A stretch of DNA of 25,133 nt from NCBI GenBank assembly GCA_036839975.1, contig DAISVU010000018.1, positions 1 to 25,133 of the forward strand. Direction: 5' to 3'. Shown here piece by piece: positions 15,535-23,826 of the stretch. The stretch comes from RGIG7111 sp036839975. Lineage in GTDB: Bacteria; Bacillota; Clostridia; Peptostreptococcales; Anaerovoracaceae. The notes under the pieces are model-generated. The model was not told the origin of the DNA, did not search any database, and worked only from the letters and a program-made list of their open reading frames with translations. Positions within the stretch are counted from its first letter, which is position 1. Each line of letters begins with the position of its first letter. The position numbers were made by a program, and so were the translations under genes.

Positions 15535-16659
15535 ATGCTTAGAAAATTGTTTAGAGCAGTTTTTACACTGGCAGGCGCCTTTATCGGCTACGGAGCGTTT
15601 CGTTTGGGCCGTTTTGTATTGAGACTTCCGGGTGTTAAAGACAAGATAACATTTTCTCTTTCCCCGGTAATGCAGATAATAGTCTCGGTAGTACTCGCAC
15701 TTATTTTCGGATTTGTATTTTTCAAACTTGCGCCTTACCTAAACAGAAAAAGCAAGACGGTCACCGCAAATATTGAAAGTGACCTTAAGTCCGTTTCGTC
15801 AAGAACTCTGCTTACAGGCACACTGGGGCTGATTGCAGGTCTAGTTATTGCCTATCTTATCAGCAGTATTTACGATGGCATAGAGATCGATTATCTTCCT
15901 ATGATATTGCGTATATTAACATATCTGCTGCTGGGCTATCTTGGCGTTGTAATAGCTACACGTAAAGTAAATGACGTTTTACCTGCGATGATGGAAGCGC
16001 GCAAAAATACTGCTGCAGTACAGACTCAAGGCAAAAGACGGCAGAAGGAGACGCTTATGCCGAAGATACTGGATACCAGTGTTATAATCGACGGCAGGAT
16101 AGCGGATATCATGAAGACGGGGTTCATTGAGGGGCAGATAGTAATACCGGAATTTGTACTTTTGGAACTGCAGCACGTATCTGATTCATCGGACAGTTTA
16201 AAAAGAAACCGGGGAAGAAGAGGTCTGGACATCCTAAACAAGCTTCAGGATGCGTATGGCATTGATATATACAATACTACAGGTGAAAAGTCAATAGAAG
16301 AGATCCCGGAGGTCGATATCAAGTTGCTTAAGCTTGCACAGATGATCAACGGCAAGATGGTTACAAACGACTATAATCTAAATAAAGTTGCAGGGGTTAA
16401 AGGCGTAAAAGTTTTGAATATAAATGAACTTGCAAATACGCTCAAGCCAATCGTCCTGCCGGGGGAAGAAATGACACTTTTTCTTGTAAAAGAAGGAAAG
16501 GAACATAACCAGGCTGTCGCATACTTGGATGACGGTACTATGATCGTTGTTGAAGGAGGTCGGAAGTTTATAGGAAAGACTATAACTGCATCGGTTACAA
16601 GCGTTCTTCAGACATCGGCAGGCAGAATGATATTCGCAAAGCCTGCGCGCAGCAAATAA
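15535..16659 (+). CDS. yacL: YacL-type membrane PIN/TRAM domain protein
   Basis: Four membrane segments (about 7-25, 45-67, 90-112, 120-141) precede a cytoplasmic PIN nuclease domain (about 176-300). The acidic catalytic set is complete: Asp180 in KILDTSVIIDGR, Glu211 in LLELQ, Asp261 in EVDIKL and Asp279 in TNDYN. A TRAM domain (about 305-368) closes the protein and suggests RNA binding. The arrangement and 374-residue length match Bacillus YacL, whose substrate is not established to my knowledge. AGGAAGGAGGTG before the ATG is a very strong ribosome binding site. The neighbour ispF fits the common Firmicute cluster, but ispD is not here. Confidence 0.92.
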   Translation: MLRKLFRAVFTLAGAFIGYGAFRLGRFVLRLPGVKDKITFSLSPVMQIIVSVVLALIFGFVFFKLAPYLNRKSKTVTANIESDLKSVSSRTLLTGTLGLIAGLVIAYLISSIYDGIEIDYLPMILRILTYLLLGYLGVVIATRKVNDVLPAMMEARKNTAAVQTQGKRRQKETLMPKILDTSVIIDGRIADIMKTGFIEGQIVIPEFVLLELQHVSDSSDSLKRNRGRRGLDILNKLQDAYGIDIYNTTGEKSIEEIPEVDIKLLKLAQMINGKMVTNDYNLNKVAGVKGVKVLNINELANTLKPIVLPGEEMTLFLVKEGKEHNQAVAYLDDGTMIVVEGGRKFIGKTITASVTSVLQTSAGRMIFAKPARSK

Positions 16660-16671
16660 TTTGAAGTTGAA

Positions 16672-16710
16672 GCACTCGCCTGTACGTATATGTATAGGCG
16701 GTGCCGTTTT
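16672..16710 (+). terminator. hairpin between yacL and ispF, possible attenuator
   Basis: GCACTCGCCTGTA pairs with TATAGGCGGTGC with one bulged base and one G-T pair, around an eight-base loop, and is followed by CGTTTT. It lies just 12 bases after the yacL stop, so ispF may be partly insulated from yacL transcription. Confidence 0.55.
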
Positions 16711-16726
16711 ATTGATTGGAGTTTAA

Positions 16727-17227
16727 ATGATTAAGGATATTCGCTTGGGAACAGGATTTGACGTTCATGCATTTGCGGAAAACAGAAAACTAGTGCTTGG
16801 AGGGGTCGAGATTCCTTATGAATCGGGACTTGCGGGGCACTCTGATGCAGACGTTTTAACGCATGCCGTTATGGATGCTTTACTTGGAGCGGCGGCATTA
16901 GGCGATATAGGGCAGTATTTCCCGGATACGAACCCGTCATATAGAGGTGCATCCTCGATAGTACTTTTGAAAAAAGTGGGGGAGATTATTTATCAATGGG
17001 GCTATACGGTAAGCAATATAGATGTTACACTGATAATGCAGCGCCCATGGATAGGATCTTTTAAAGACGATATTCGAAAAAACATTGCTGCGGCACTTGA
17101 TATAGGTTATGAAAGGGTGAACGTAAAAGCCACCACCACAGAAATGCTTGGTTTCACAGGCAGAGGAGAAGGTGTGGCAGCTCAGGCTGTTTGCCTAATT
17201 CTTAAGAGAAAATCGTCAAACGATTGA
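16727..17227 (+). CDS. ispF: 2-C-methyl-D-erythritol 2,4-cyclodiphosphate synthase
   Basis: IspF forms the cyclic diphosphate in the MEP pathway of isoprenoid synthesis. The metal-binding residues are visible: Asp12 and His14 in GTGFDVHAF, and His46 in DVLTHAVMDALLGA. The LGDIGQYFPDTNP segment and the C-terminal KATTTEMLGFTGRGEGVAAQ (134-153) are diagnostic. The length of 166 is normal for the trimeric enzyme. TTGGAG lies a short distance before the ATG. The preceding pathway enzyme IspD is not encoded in the window, and no sign of an IspDF fusion exists. The next gene, proS, begins 49 bases on. Confidence 0.97.
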   Translation: MIKDIRLGTGFDVHAFAENRKLVLGGVEIPYESGLAGHSDADVLTHAVMDALLGAAALGDIGQYFPDTNPSYRGASSIVLLKKVGEIIYQWGYTVSNIDVTLIMQRPWIGSFKDDIRKNIAAALDIGYERVNVKATTTEMLGFTGRGEGVAAQAVCLILKRKSSND

Positions 17228-17276
17228 CTCTGAAGGGTTAAGCAGCCAATTTTTTCATTTAAGGAGAACAAACATA

Positions 17277-19019
17277 ATGAAACTTTCAAAAATGCATCTG
17301 AAGACATTTAGAGAAGTGCCGAATGAAGCGGAACTACCGAGCCATATACTGCTTTTGAGAACGGGAATGATCAGGAAACTTGTTTCAGGCGTATATGGTT
17401 TTATGCCTTTAGGCTGGAGATCGATCCGCAAGATCGAAAATATTATAAGACAGGAAATGGACGCAAAAGGCTCTCAGGAACTTTTAATGTCTGCTCTGCA
17501 GCCTGCGGAGATCTGGCGGGAATCCGGCAGGTGGAGCGCATACGGACCTGAAATGTGGAGATTAAAAGACAGAAACGGCAGGGAATTCTGCCTGGGGCCT
17601 ACACATGAAGAGATCTTTACGGATATTGTCAGAAACGATATATCATCATATAGACAGCTTCCCTTGTTTCTCTATCAGATCCAGACAAAGTACAGAGACG
17701 AAGCAAGACCCCGCTTCGGCCTTATGAGAAGCAGAGAATTTATAATGAAAGACTGCTATTCGTTCGATAAGGATGAGGCCGGTCTTGATGCTAGTTATAA
17801 TGAAATGTATGATGCATACAGAAGAGTTTTTACAAGATGCAGCCTTACTTTCAGAGCGGTCGAAGCTGATTCCGGCGCTATAGGCGGCAATAATTCTCAT
17901 GAGTTCTGTGCGCTTTCAGAAGTTGGTGAAAGCGAGATCGCTTACTGTGAAAAGTGCAGCATGGCTGCTACTACTGAAAGAGGTGAATGCAAAGACGATG
18001 CTGAAAACGAAGAAAAGATGCTTGTAATGGAGGAAGTTTATACGCCTGGCACGAAAACAATTGCTGACGTTGCAGAATATTTAAAGATCGATATAAAAAA
18101 GACGATTAAGGCGTTGCTGTTCACAGTATATGACGATAAAGGCAATACAAAAGAATATGTAGCTGCATTTATAAGAGGCGATCGCGAATTAAACATGATC
18201 AAACTCATAAATGCACTTGATATTCCGGAATATGCGATAGAATTCGCAGATGAAAACGAAATGTCTGCGGTCACCGGATGTGTGGGAGGCTTTACAGGGC
18301 CTGTGGGGCTTCATGACTGTAAGACCATAGTAGACAGCGAGCTGCTTGGACAAAAGAATCTATGCGGTGGAGCATGCAGAAAAGATCACCATATTAAAAA
18401 TATAAATTACGGACGTGATTATAAAGGCGATATAGTAACAGACATTAAATTGATAAGTGAAGGCGATCCGTGCCCTGTCTGCGGCGAACCCGTAAAACTG
18501 GCGCGCGGCATTGAAGTCGGACAGGTATTTAAACTGGGAATAAAGTACAGTGAACCCATGCAAGCGATATATAAAGATGAAAACATGAAGGACCGATTTA
18601 TATGGATGGGTTGCTATGGTATCGGTGTGAGTAGAACGCTTTCGGCGATAGTTGAGCAGCACCATGATGACAACGGAATAATCTGGCCTGTTGCTGTCGC
18701 ACCGTACCACGTAATAGTGACGGTCATAAAACCCGGGGATGAGACACAGATGAAAGCGGGCGAATACATATATGAAAGGCTGCAGGCTGCAGGTGTTGAG
18801 GTGCTTCTTGATGACAGAAATGAGAGACCGGGAGTTAAGTTCAAAGATGCGGATCTCATAGGAATACCCGTAAGGATCACTGTCGGAAGGGGTGCAGCGG
18901 ACGGTAATATCGAATATAAACTGCGACGTGATACGGAGAAAGAAGATATTGCGATAGAAAAAGGTATTAAACGCGCGATCGAAATCGTAGAGAATGAAAA
19001 GATGATAAAAGTAGATTAG
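17277..19019 (+). CDS. proS: proline--tRNA ligase (bacterial type)
   Basis: This class II synthetase charges tRNA-Pro. Motif 1 is in the LLLRTGMIRKLVSGVYGFMP region, motif 2 in YRDEARPRFGLMRSREFIMKD, and motif 3 near the start of the anticodon domain in MGCYGIGVSRTLSAIVEQHH. An INS (YbaK-like) editing domain of about 150 residues, roughly 235-385, lies between motifs 2 and 3. This identifies the prokaryote-type enzyme that can clear mischarged alanine. The C-terminal anticodon-binding domain holds EVLLDDRNERPGVKFKDADL. The length (580) is normal. AAGGAG precedes the ATG. The stop is one base from the next start, so proS is probably cotranscribed with the chromate-transporter genes. No T-box leader was seen. 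Confidence 0.97.
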   Translation: MKLSKMHLKTFREVPNEAELPSHILLLRTGMIRKLVSGVYGFMPLGWRSIRKIENIIRQEMDAKGSQELLMSALQPAEIWRESGRWSAYGPEMWRLKDRNGREFCLGPTHEEIFTDIVRNDISSYRQLPLFLYQIQTKYRDEARPRFGLMRSREFIMKDCYSFDKDEAGLDASYNEMYDAYRRVFTRCSLTFRAVEADSGAIGGNNSHEFCALSEVGESEIAYCEKCSMAATTERGECKDDAENEEKMLVMEEVYTPGTKTIADVAEYLKIDIKKTIKALLFTVYDDKGNTKEYVAAFIRGDRELNMIKLINALDIPEYAIEFADENEMSAVTGCVGGFTGPVGLHDCKTIVDSELLGQKNLCGGACRKDHHIKNINYGRDYKGDIVTDIKLISEGDPCPVCGEPVKLARGIEVGQVFKLGIKYSEPMQAIYKDENMKDRFIWMGCYGIGVSRTLSAIVEQHHDDNGIIWPVAVAPYHVIVTVIKPGDETQMKAGEYIYERLQAAGVEVLLDDRNERPGVKFKDADLIGIPVRITVGRGAADGNIEYKLRRDTEKEDIAIEKGIKRAIEIVENEKMIKVD

Positions 19020-19020
19020 T

Positions 19021-19662
19021 ATGGAAAAAAAGGTCGACGGTACTTGTAAAAAATTGATATCATTGTTTTTATCTTTCTTTAAGATCGGACTTTTTACGAT
19101 TGGCGGAGGCATTGCGATGATACCTGCGATTAAATATACCGTGGTCGATGATAAAAAATGGTTGAATGAAGAAGAAATGGTAGACTGCATAGCATTGAGT
19201 CAGGCTGTGCCGGGCGCTATAGCGGTAAGCTGCAGCACATATATAGGGAGAAAACTTTACGGTTTTAAAGGTGCGCTTACGGCAATGATAGGTGTAGTGC
19301 TGCCTTCATTCACAATAATAATCCTTATGGTATTTATATTGGAGACGTTTCAGGGTAATGTGTACATTGAAGGTGCGCTGACAGGCATTAAAGCCGCAGT
19401 CACAGGCAGTATATTTGTAGTTCTTTGGAAGATGGAAAAAAGCATTATAAAGGATGGATTTGGAATTGCCGTGGCTGCTGCGGGATTTTTAATGGTAGGA
19501 GTTTTTAAGATCACGGCTATATGGACAATCGTATTTGGAATAGTAACGGGGCTCATTGCAGCGTTTATATTAAGAAGTTCAGACTGCAATACGAAATATG
19601 CGGATACGAATTATAATGACACGGGGAAAATGAAAGACTGCGATAAAAAAGGGCGGCGATGA
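19021..19662 (+). CDS. chromate transporter, half-size (first of pair)
   Basis: This is a single-domain CHR-family membrane protein of 213 residues. The hallmark FFKIGLFTIGGGIAMIP lies at about 19-35, followed by ALSQAVPGAIAVSCSTYIG and several hydrophobic segments. Half-size CHR proteins usually work as pairs with opposite topology encoded side by side, as here with the following gene. Some export chromate, but in many bacteria the natural substrate is unproven. The C-terminus is a hydrophilic, Asp/Lys-rich tail of about 30 residues. There is no good ribosome binding site; the start lies one base after the proS stop, which suggests translational coupling. Confidence 0.88.
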   Translation: MEKKVDGTCKKLISLFLSFFKIGLFTIGGGIAMIPAIKYTVVDDKKWLNEEEMVDCIALSQAVPGAIAVSCSTYIGRKLYGFKGALTAMIGVVLPSFTIIILMVFILETFQGNVYIEGALTGIKAAVTGSIFVVLWKMEKSIIKDGFGIAVAAAGFLMVGVFKITAIWTIVFGIVTGLIAAFILRSSDCNTKYADTNYNDTGKMKDCDKKGRR

Positions 19663-19665
19663 TAT

Positions 19666-20235
19666 ATGACTAATCTTTTGCTTTTTGTAGCATTTTTTAA
19701 AATGGGACTGTTTGGATACGGTGGCGGAATGGGTATGCTGCCGCTGATATTTCAGACGGTAAGGGACTTTTGCCTGGTTTCGGAAAAGCAGATATCTGAT
19801 CTTGTTGGCATATCACAAGTAACGCCGGGCCCAATAGCGGTAAACGCTGCTACTTTTGTGGGCTTTTCAAAAGCCGGGCTTATCGGAGCTTTGACAGCGA
19901 CCGCCGGAGTTATATTGCCGTCATTTGTACTTGTACTGGCAGCAGCCGCGTTTATGAAAAAATATCAGGGCAGCTTTATTTTAAACGGCATCATGAAAGG
20001 AATAAGGCCAGTTACAGTTGGGCTGACGGCAGGCGCAGCCGTCATGGTAGTGGGAACAGTGCTTTTTGATTGTGATTTGTTTTCAATGGAAATAATCACG
20101 GACTTTAAAAATATGGTAAATGTTGTGCCGTGTATTATATGTGCATTTACAGTGCTTCTCGTAGGCAAACTGAAAATGAGTCCGGCGTTGTCTGTTTTTC
20201 TAATGGGGGCCGCCGGTGCGATAATATGCAGATGA
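19666..20235 (+). CDS. chromate transporter, half-size (second of pair)
   Basis: This 189-residue CHR-domain protein is the partner of the preceding gene. It shows FFKMGLFGYGGGMGMLPLI near the N-terminus, then GISQVTPGPIAVNAATFVGF, both matching the first protein's motifs. Hydrophobic stretches continue to the C-terminus. Its ATG is three bases after the upstream stop, so the two are translated in concert. The pair probably forms a heterodimeric transporter. The substrate could be chromate, sulfate-like oxyanions or something else; nothing here decides that. Confidence 0.88.
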   Translation: MTNLLLFVAFFKMGLFGYGGGMGMLPLIFQTVRDFCLVSEKQISDLVGISQVTPGPIAVNAATFVGFSKAGLIGALTATAGVILPSFVLVLAAAAFMKKYQGSFILNGIMKGIRPVTVGLTAGAAVMVVGTVLFDCDLFSMEIITDFKNMVNVVPCIICAFTVLLVGKLKMSPALSVFLMGAAGAIICR

Positions 20236-20338
20236 TACAGAAAATAGAACAGGTCTGAAGGAAAATAAAAATCAAATGATCTGGCAAGATGCGGCTTGAG
20301 CAACATGAAACAAGGATGTCGGAAGGAGAATAATAAGC

Positions 20339-20823
20339 ATGAAGAAATTTAAGATTGAAATGAAAAACGGTGGAATTATGACAGGGGAACTGTACCCGGA
20401 CAAGGCACCTAAAACAGTTCAAAATTTTGAAAAACTTGTGAGGCGCGGTTTTTATGACGGTCTTATATTTTATAGGGTGATTCCGGGGTTTATGATACAA
20501 GGCGGTGCCCCGACGGTACCGGAACGGGCGGACCTGGTTATTGTATCCCAGGTGAATTTGCATTAAACGGGTTTACAGGTAATGACATCAGGCACAGAAG
20601 AGGGGTGCTTTCTATGGCAAGGACTATGGATCCGAATTCAGCGGGTTCTGAGTTTTTCATAATGGTTGCTGATTCACCTCATCTCAATGGACAGTATGCT
20701 GCATTTGGTCTCGTGACTGATGGTATTGAAACGGCCGATGAAATTGTGGCGGTTGAAAGAGATGAAATGGATCAACCGGTTGTCGATCAGATTATAAGGA
20801 CTGTAACCATCATAGAGGAATAA
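20339..20823 (+). pseudogene. peptidyl-prolyl cis-trans isomerase (cyclophilin) gene with a frameshift
   Basis: The first part, to about 20511, encodes the cyclophilin N-terminal region with KTVQNFEKLVRRGFYDGLIFYRVIPGFMIQGG. In the CCCC tract at 20508-20511 one base is missing relative to the expected reading. After that, the original frame runs into a stop at 20564-20566. In the +1 frame the family sequence continues without a gap: DGTGTGGPGYCIPGEFALNG, HRRGVLSMARTMDPNSAGSEF, FIMVADSPHLNGQYAAFG, and ends at 20823. Joined, the product would be a normal single-domain cyclophilin of about 160 residues. GGAAGGAG precedes the ATG at 20339. A single homopolymer lesion could be a true mutation or a sequencing error. 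Cyclophilins assist proline isomerisation in protein folding. Confidence 0.88.
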
Positions 20824-20954
20824 AAACGGAAATCAGATAAACACTGACAACAGTAATACAAGATACTGATCAGGCGTAAATGATAAATGGCTGCATCAGG
20901 CATGAAAGTTAATAACGGAGAATATTAAGGATAATTAAAAAAGGAGAACTGACA

Positions 20955-22700
20955 ATGAAGATCAAATTTTGTGGAGCGGCGTCAGGTGTTACAGGGTCGT
21001 GCCATCTTATCACCACACAGAATCACAAATTACTTTTAGATTGTGGACAGTTTCAGGGTAATAAAGCGATGGATATTATGAATTTTGAGGAATTCCCGTT
21101 TGATCCTTTTGAAGTTGAATATGTTGTGTTGAGCCATGCGCATATTGATCATTGCGGAAGAATACCGCTTCTTGTCAAAAGAGGCTTTAAAGGTGAGATA
21201 ATATGTACGGATGCAACTGCAGACCTTTTGGATGTTATGCTTAAGGACAGTGGGTATATTCACGAAAAAGAAGCCGAACAGCAAAACCGCAAGAATAAAC
21301 GTGCTGGAAGACCGTTGGTGGAGCCGTTATACACATTCAATGATGCAGTGGACTCGTTGAAATACGTGGAACCTGTGTTGTACGATCAGCTTATTGAGCT
21401 GAATGATGAGATAAGCATATGTTTTAATGATGCGGGGCACATACTCGGTTCTGCTGAAATCGAACTCTGGGTGACGGAGCGAAACGTAACAGGGACTGAG
21501 GATGTTTCAAAGATAGTGTTTTCAGGTGACCTGGGCGTGCAGAACAGACCGATTTTGCGGGACCCTACAATAATAAAAAAAGCTGATCACGTTATAATGG
21601 AAACTACATATGGAAACAGGCTTCATCCTGCAAATTCAACGAGCATCGATGAGATGATGAAGATCGTTTCCGAAACTGTTAAGCGTGGGGGCACAGTAGT
21701 GATACCATCGTTTGCGGTTGGCAGAACCCAGGAACTGTTGTTTGAATTCAACAAGGTATACGACGATCCGGACAGCCTATATGCACATATACTTAAAGAT
21801 GTGCCTGTATATGTTGACAGCCCAATGGCAGCAAATGCTACAGAGGTTTTCAAAAATAATGCTCAGGTGTTTGATGAGGAAACGAAGGACTATTTGAGCA
21901 AGGGGGATAATCCTCTTGATTTTAAGGGGCTCAGCTTTACAAGAACTACACAGGAATCGCAAAATCTAAATATGGATGAAACGCCGAAAATAATCATATC
22001 AGCAAGCGGCATGTGTGAAGCTGGAAGGATAAGGCATCATTTGAAACACAACCTTTGGAATGAAAAGTCCAGCATCGTGTTTGTGGGATATCAGGCAGAA
22101 GGAACGCTCGGCAGATATATCATAGACGGGGCGGAACACGTAAAGCTGTTTGGTGATGAGATTCAGGTAAAAGCACAGATACACAATCTTGAAGGGTTCT
22201 CGGGCCACGCAGATAAAAATGGGCTTTTATCATGGCTGCGTGGATTTCAAAAAGCTCCAAATGACATATTCTTAGTGCATGGGGAACCTGAGGCCAAAGA
22301 GGATTTTGCAAAAACCGTCAAAGAAGAACTGGGATATGATCCCGTGGTAGTAAAGGGTGTTTCAGAGTTTGAACTTTCCAAAGATAGGATCGTAAGCAGG
22401 GAGGAAGCGCTAGAAGATGCTCTGGATTTCGAGGTGATCAATGATACCAGGAGGAAGCTTGCTGATATTCACAACAGGCTTGAGGATATTATTTACAACA
22501 CAGACCTTATAATGGGAAGCGCTCTGCCTCCGGAAAGGGTCGCGGCTATCAACAATGTTATACAGGAACTCGACAAATCAACTATAAATCTCGGTTCGGC
22601 AATAATTGACAGTTATAGCGATGACGGAATAGAAGCAAAAGCCGCTCCGATCCAGGGTGTAAAAAGTTGTACGTCAGCTGAAGCCGGCATGAATAAATAA
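20955..22700 (+). CDS. beta-CASP metallo-beta-lactamase fold ribonuclease (CPSF73/RNase J-like superfamily)
   Basis: The metallo-beta-lactamase core has the zinc motif SHAHIDHCGR (His61, His63, Asp65, His66), His162 in NDAGHILGSAE and Asp192 in FSGDLG. The inserted beta-CASP domain follows, with PSFAVGRTQELLFEF, YVDSPMA, IISASGMCEAGRIRHHLKH, and the later FSGHADKNGLL and FLVHGE. This is the layout of nucleic-acid-processing enzymes related to CPSF73. No KH domain precedes it, unlike archaeal homologues. A C-terminal extension of about 110 residues, mostly helical, follows. Total length is 581. AAAAAGGAG precedes the ATG. The likely role is cytoplasmic RNA processing or decay; the substrate is unknown. 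Confidence 0.92.
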   Translation: MKIKFCGAASGVTGSCHLITTQNHKLLLDCGQFQGNKAMDIMNFEEFPFDPFEVEYVVLSHAHIDHCGRIPLLVKRGFKGEIICTDATADLLDVMLKDSGYIHEKEAEQQNRKNKRAGRPLVEPLYTFNDAVDSLKYVEPVLYDQLIELNDEISICFNDAGHILGSAEIELWVTERNVTGTEDVSKIVFSGDLGVQNRPILRDPTIIKKADHVIMETTYGNRLHPANSTSIDEMMKIVSETVKRGGTVVIPSFAVGRTQELLFEFNKVYDDPDSLYAHILKDVPVYVDSPMAANATEVFKNNAQVFDEETKDYLSKGDNPLDFKGLSFTRTTQESQNLNMDETPKIIISASGMCEAGRIRHHLKHNLWNEKSSIVFVGYQAEGTLGRYIIDGAEHVKLFGDEIQVKAQIHNLEGFSGHADKNGLLSWLRGFQKAPNDIFLVHGEPEAKEDFAKTVKEELGYDPVVVKGVSEFELSKDRIVSREEALEDALDFEVINDTRRKLADIHNRLEDIIYNTDLIMGSALPPERVAAINNVIQELDKSTINLGSAIIDSYSDDGIEAKAAPIQGVKSCTSAEAGMNK

Positions 22701-22886
22701 CTCATTTCCAAATACAATTTTTTAATTGTCATCGTACATTTGCTATCGACTTCATAATACTTGAATTCAAAACTATACTTTGCATGAAAAAAACGGACTC
22801 CGATTATTAGATCTTTTGACCTGAATTTTTGGAGGTCAGTTCATAATTTTACACCGATCTGCATGGTTTTGTTTATATCAGAAGCA
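22701..22886. other. convergent intergenic region
   Basis: Two converging genes end here. ACAATT-TTTT-AATTGT is a weak 6-bp stem soon after the ribonuclease stop, and TGACCT (22817-22822) pairs with AGGTCA (22833-22838). Neither has a good U-tract on a strong stem, so I do not call a definite terminator. Confidence 0.4.
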
Positions 22887-23417
22887 TTAGTCCTGTAAAA
22901 GATATTTTTTCTTTTTTAGGGCAAGTCTGACAAGTTCGAATATTTTTTTATCAGGACAACCGATTCTATGGACGTGAATACCGTCAGTTATAGTGCTCAA
23001 CGGCTGTGCACTGTCATTTGCAGCTGATTTAGCGGCAAATTGATCCGCGTCATATCTTGAGCTTACATTCAACATGCCTTTCAATTCACCGTATACAGGG
23101 TGTTCAACGGTTACATCTATAACAGTTGCACCGAAATCAACCACTGTATAGAGTTCATCGAGGAGCTCTTCAGTAGTATGTTTGCAAGCCAGTATGCCTG
23201 TATATCCGAAAGCTGCTTCGCCTTTATTTACACCCGGGATATATCCTTTTGGAGTGGCTGTTATCTCATCACCGGAAGCTCTTAGTACTGCAACATCCCC
23301 AACGATGATCTGTCTGCTGACAGCCAGCTCATCTGCAAGTGCGGAAGCTGTTACAGGACCTTTGGAATTCATCAGGATATTCAAAAGCTTTTTTCTTCTT
23401 GCAGTTGCTTTATTCAT
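22887..23417 (-). CDS. niaR: NiaR-type transcriptional repressor (HTH + 3H domain)
   Basis: The N-terminal winged HTH (about residues 4-55) has KKLLNILMNSKGPVTASALA followed by the recognition region DELAVSRQIIVGDVAVLRAS. The C-terminal 3H domain (about 65-170) shows the conserved histidine-containing segments CKHTTEELLDEL, VEHPVYGEL and GIHVHRIG, expected to bind a metal and nicotinate. NiaR (YrxA) proteins repress NAD synthesis and niacin uptake genes when niacin is plentiful. I chose the ATG at 23417 (minus strand), which has AGGG about ten bases upstream and matches the usual MNKATARR-like start; a GTG at 23447 would add ten residues. The product has 176 residues. No NAD biosynthesis gene is adjacent. 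Its upstream gap is shared with the divergent EIIC-like gene. Confidence 0.9.
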   Translation of the reverse strand: MNKATARRKKLLNILMNSKGPVTASALADELAVSRQIIVGDVAVLRASGDEITATPKGYIPGVNKGEAAFGYTGILACKHTTEELLDELYTVVDFGATVIDVTVEHPVYGELKGMLNVSSRYDADQFAAKSAANDSAQPLSTITDGIHVHRIGCPDKKIFELVRLALKKKKYLLQD

Positions 23418-23426
23418 ATATAAAGT

Positions 23427-23451
23427 ACCCTGTCTACAGATTACCACAGGT
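23427..23451. promoter_or_regulatory. candidate operator just upstream of niaR
   Basis: CCTGT (23429-23433) and ACAGG (23446-23450) form an inverted repeat directly before the niaR start, overlapping its leader. The position fits autorepression. Whether it matches the NiaR consensus I could not confirm. Confidence 0.4.
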
Positions 23452-23826
23452 GCGCTTATATATCATTTCAGGGCATGGCGACCTGATAGCAGGACAGCTG
23501 TTAATGCATGTGTAAATTTTTCTAACTGTCACGAATATATTACATATGATATCACATTGTTAAAACTGCGTCAAACTGCTATTTGAGCAGGACGGTATTT
23601 ACTGAGATTTTTTTTCAGGAGAAGCTATAAAATCAGTATGCGATTTATAATATAGAATGTGTCTTGACTGGTATATTGACAATTGCTAAAATAAAAATGC
23701 TGTGAAAAAATGAAACGCGATATGTATAAGAACTATTCTTAAATATGCTGACATTGAGAGCAGGAACGTCTTTAGAAAGACAAGCTTAAGGAAACGGTAC
23801 GTTTATTTGCCAGGAGGAAAGTCATT
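23452..23826. other. divergent intergenic region with two palindromes
   Basis: No gene is visible. The region must hold promoters in both directions and is AT-rich. Two perfect inverted repeats lie close to the EIIC-like gene: GTCTTT-AG-AAAGAC (23768-23781) and AAACG-GTA-CGTTT (23792-23804). An AGGAGG-type site follows at about 23813-23818. A TATAAT at 23646-23651 lacks a clear -35 partner. Confidence 0.5.

Noticed and set aside
18360..19190. Long minus-strand open frame of 276 codons opposite proS
   Set aside because: It is the antisense shadow of a certain synthetase gene, with low-complexity composition and no ribosome binding site.
22786..22811. Minus-strand terminator for niaR at CGGACTCCG with a poly-A run on the plus strand
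   Set aside because: The stem would be only three or four base pairs with a one-to-three base loop, too weak to call.
23646..23651. TATAAT as the promoter of the EIIC-like gene
   Set aside because: There is no -35-like hexamer 16-18 bases upstream.
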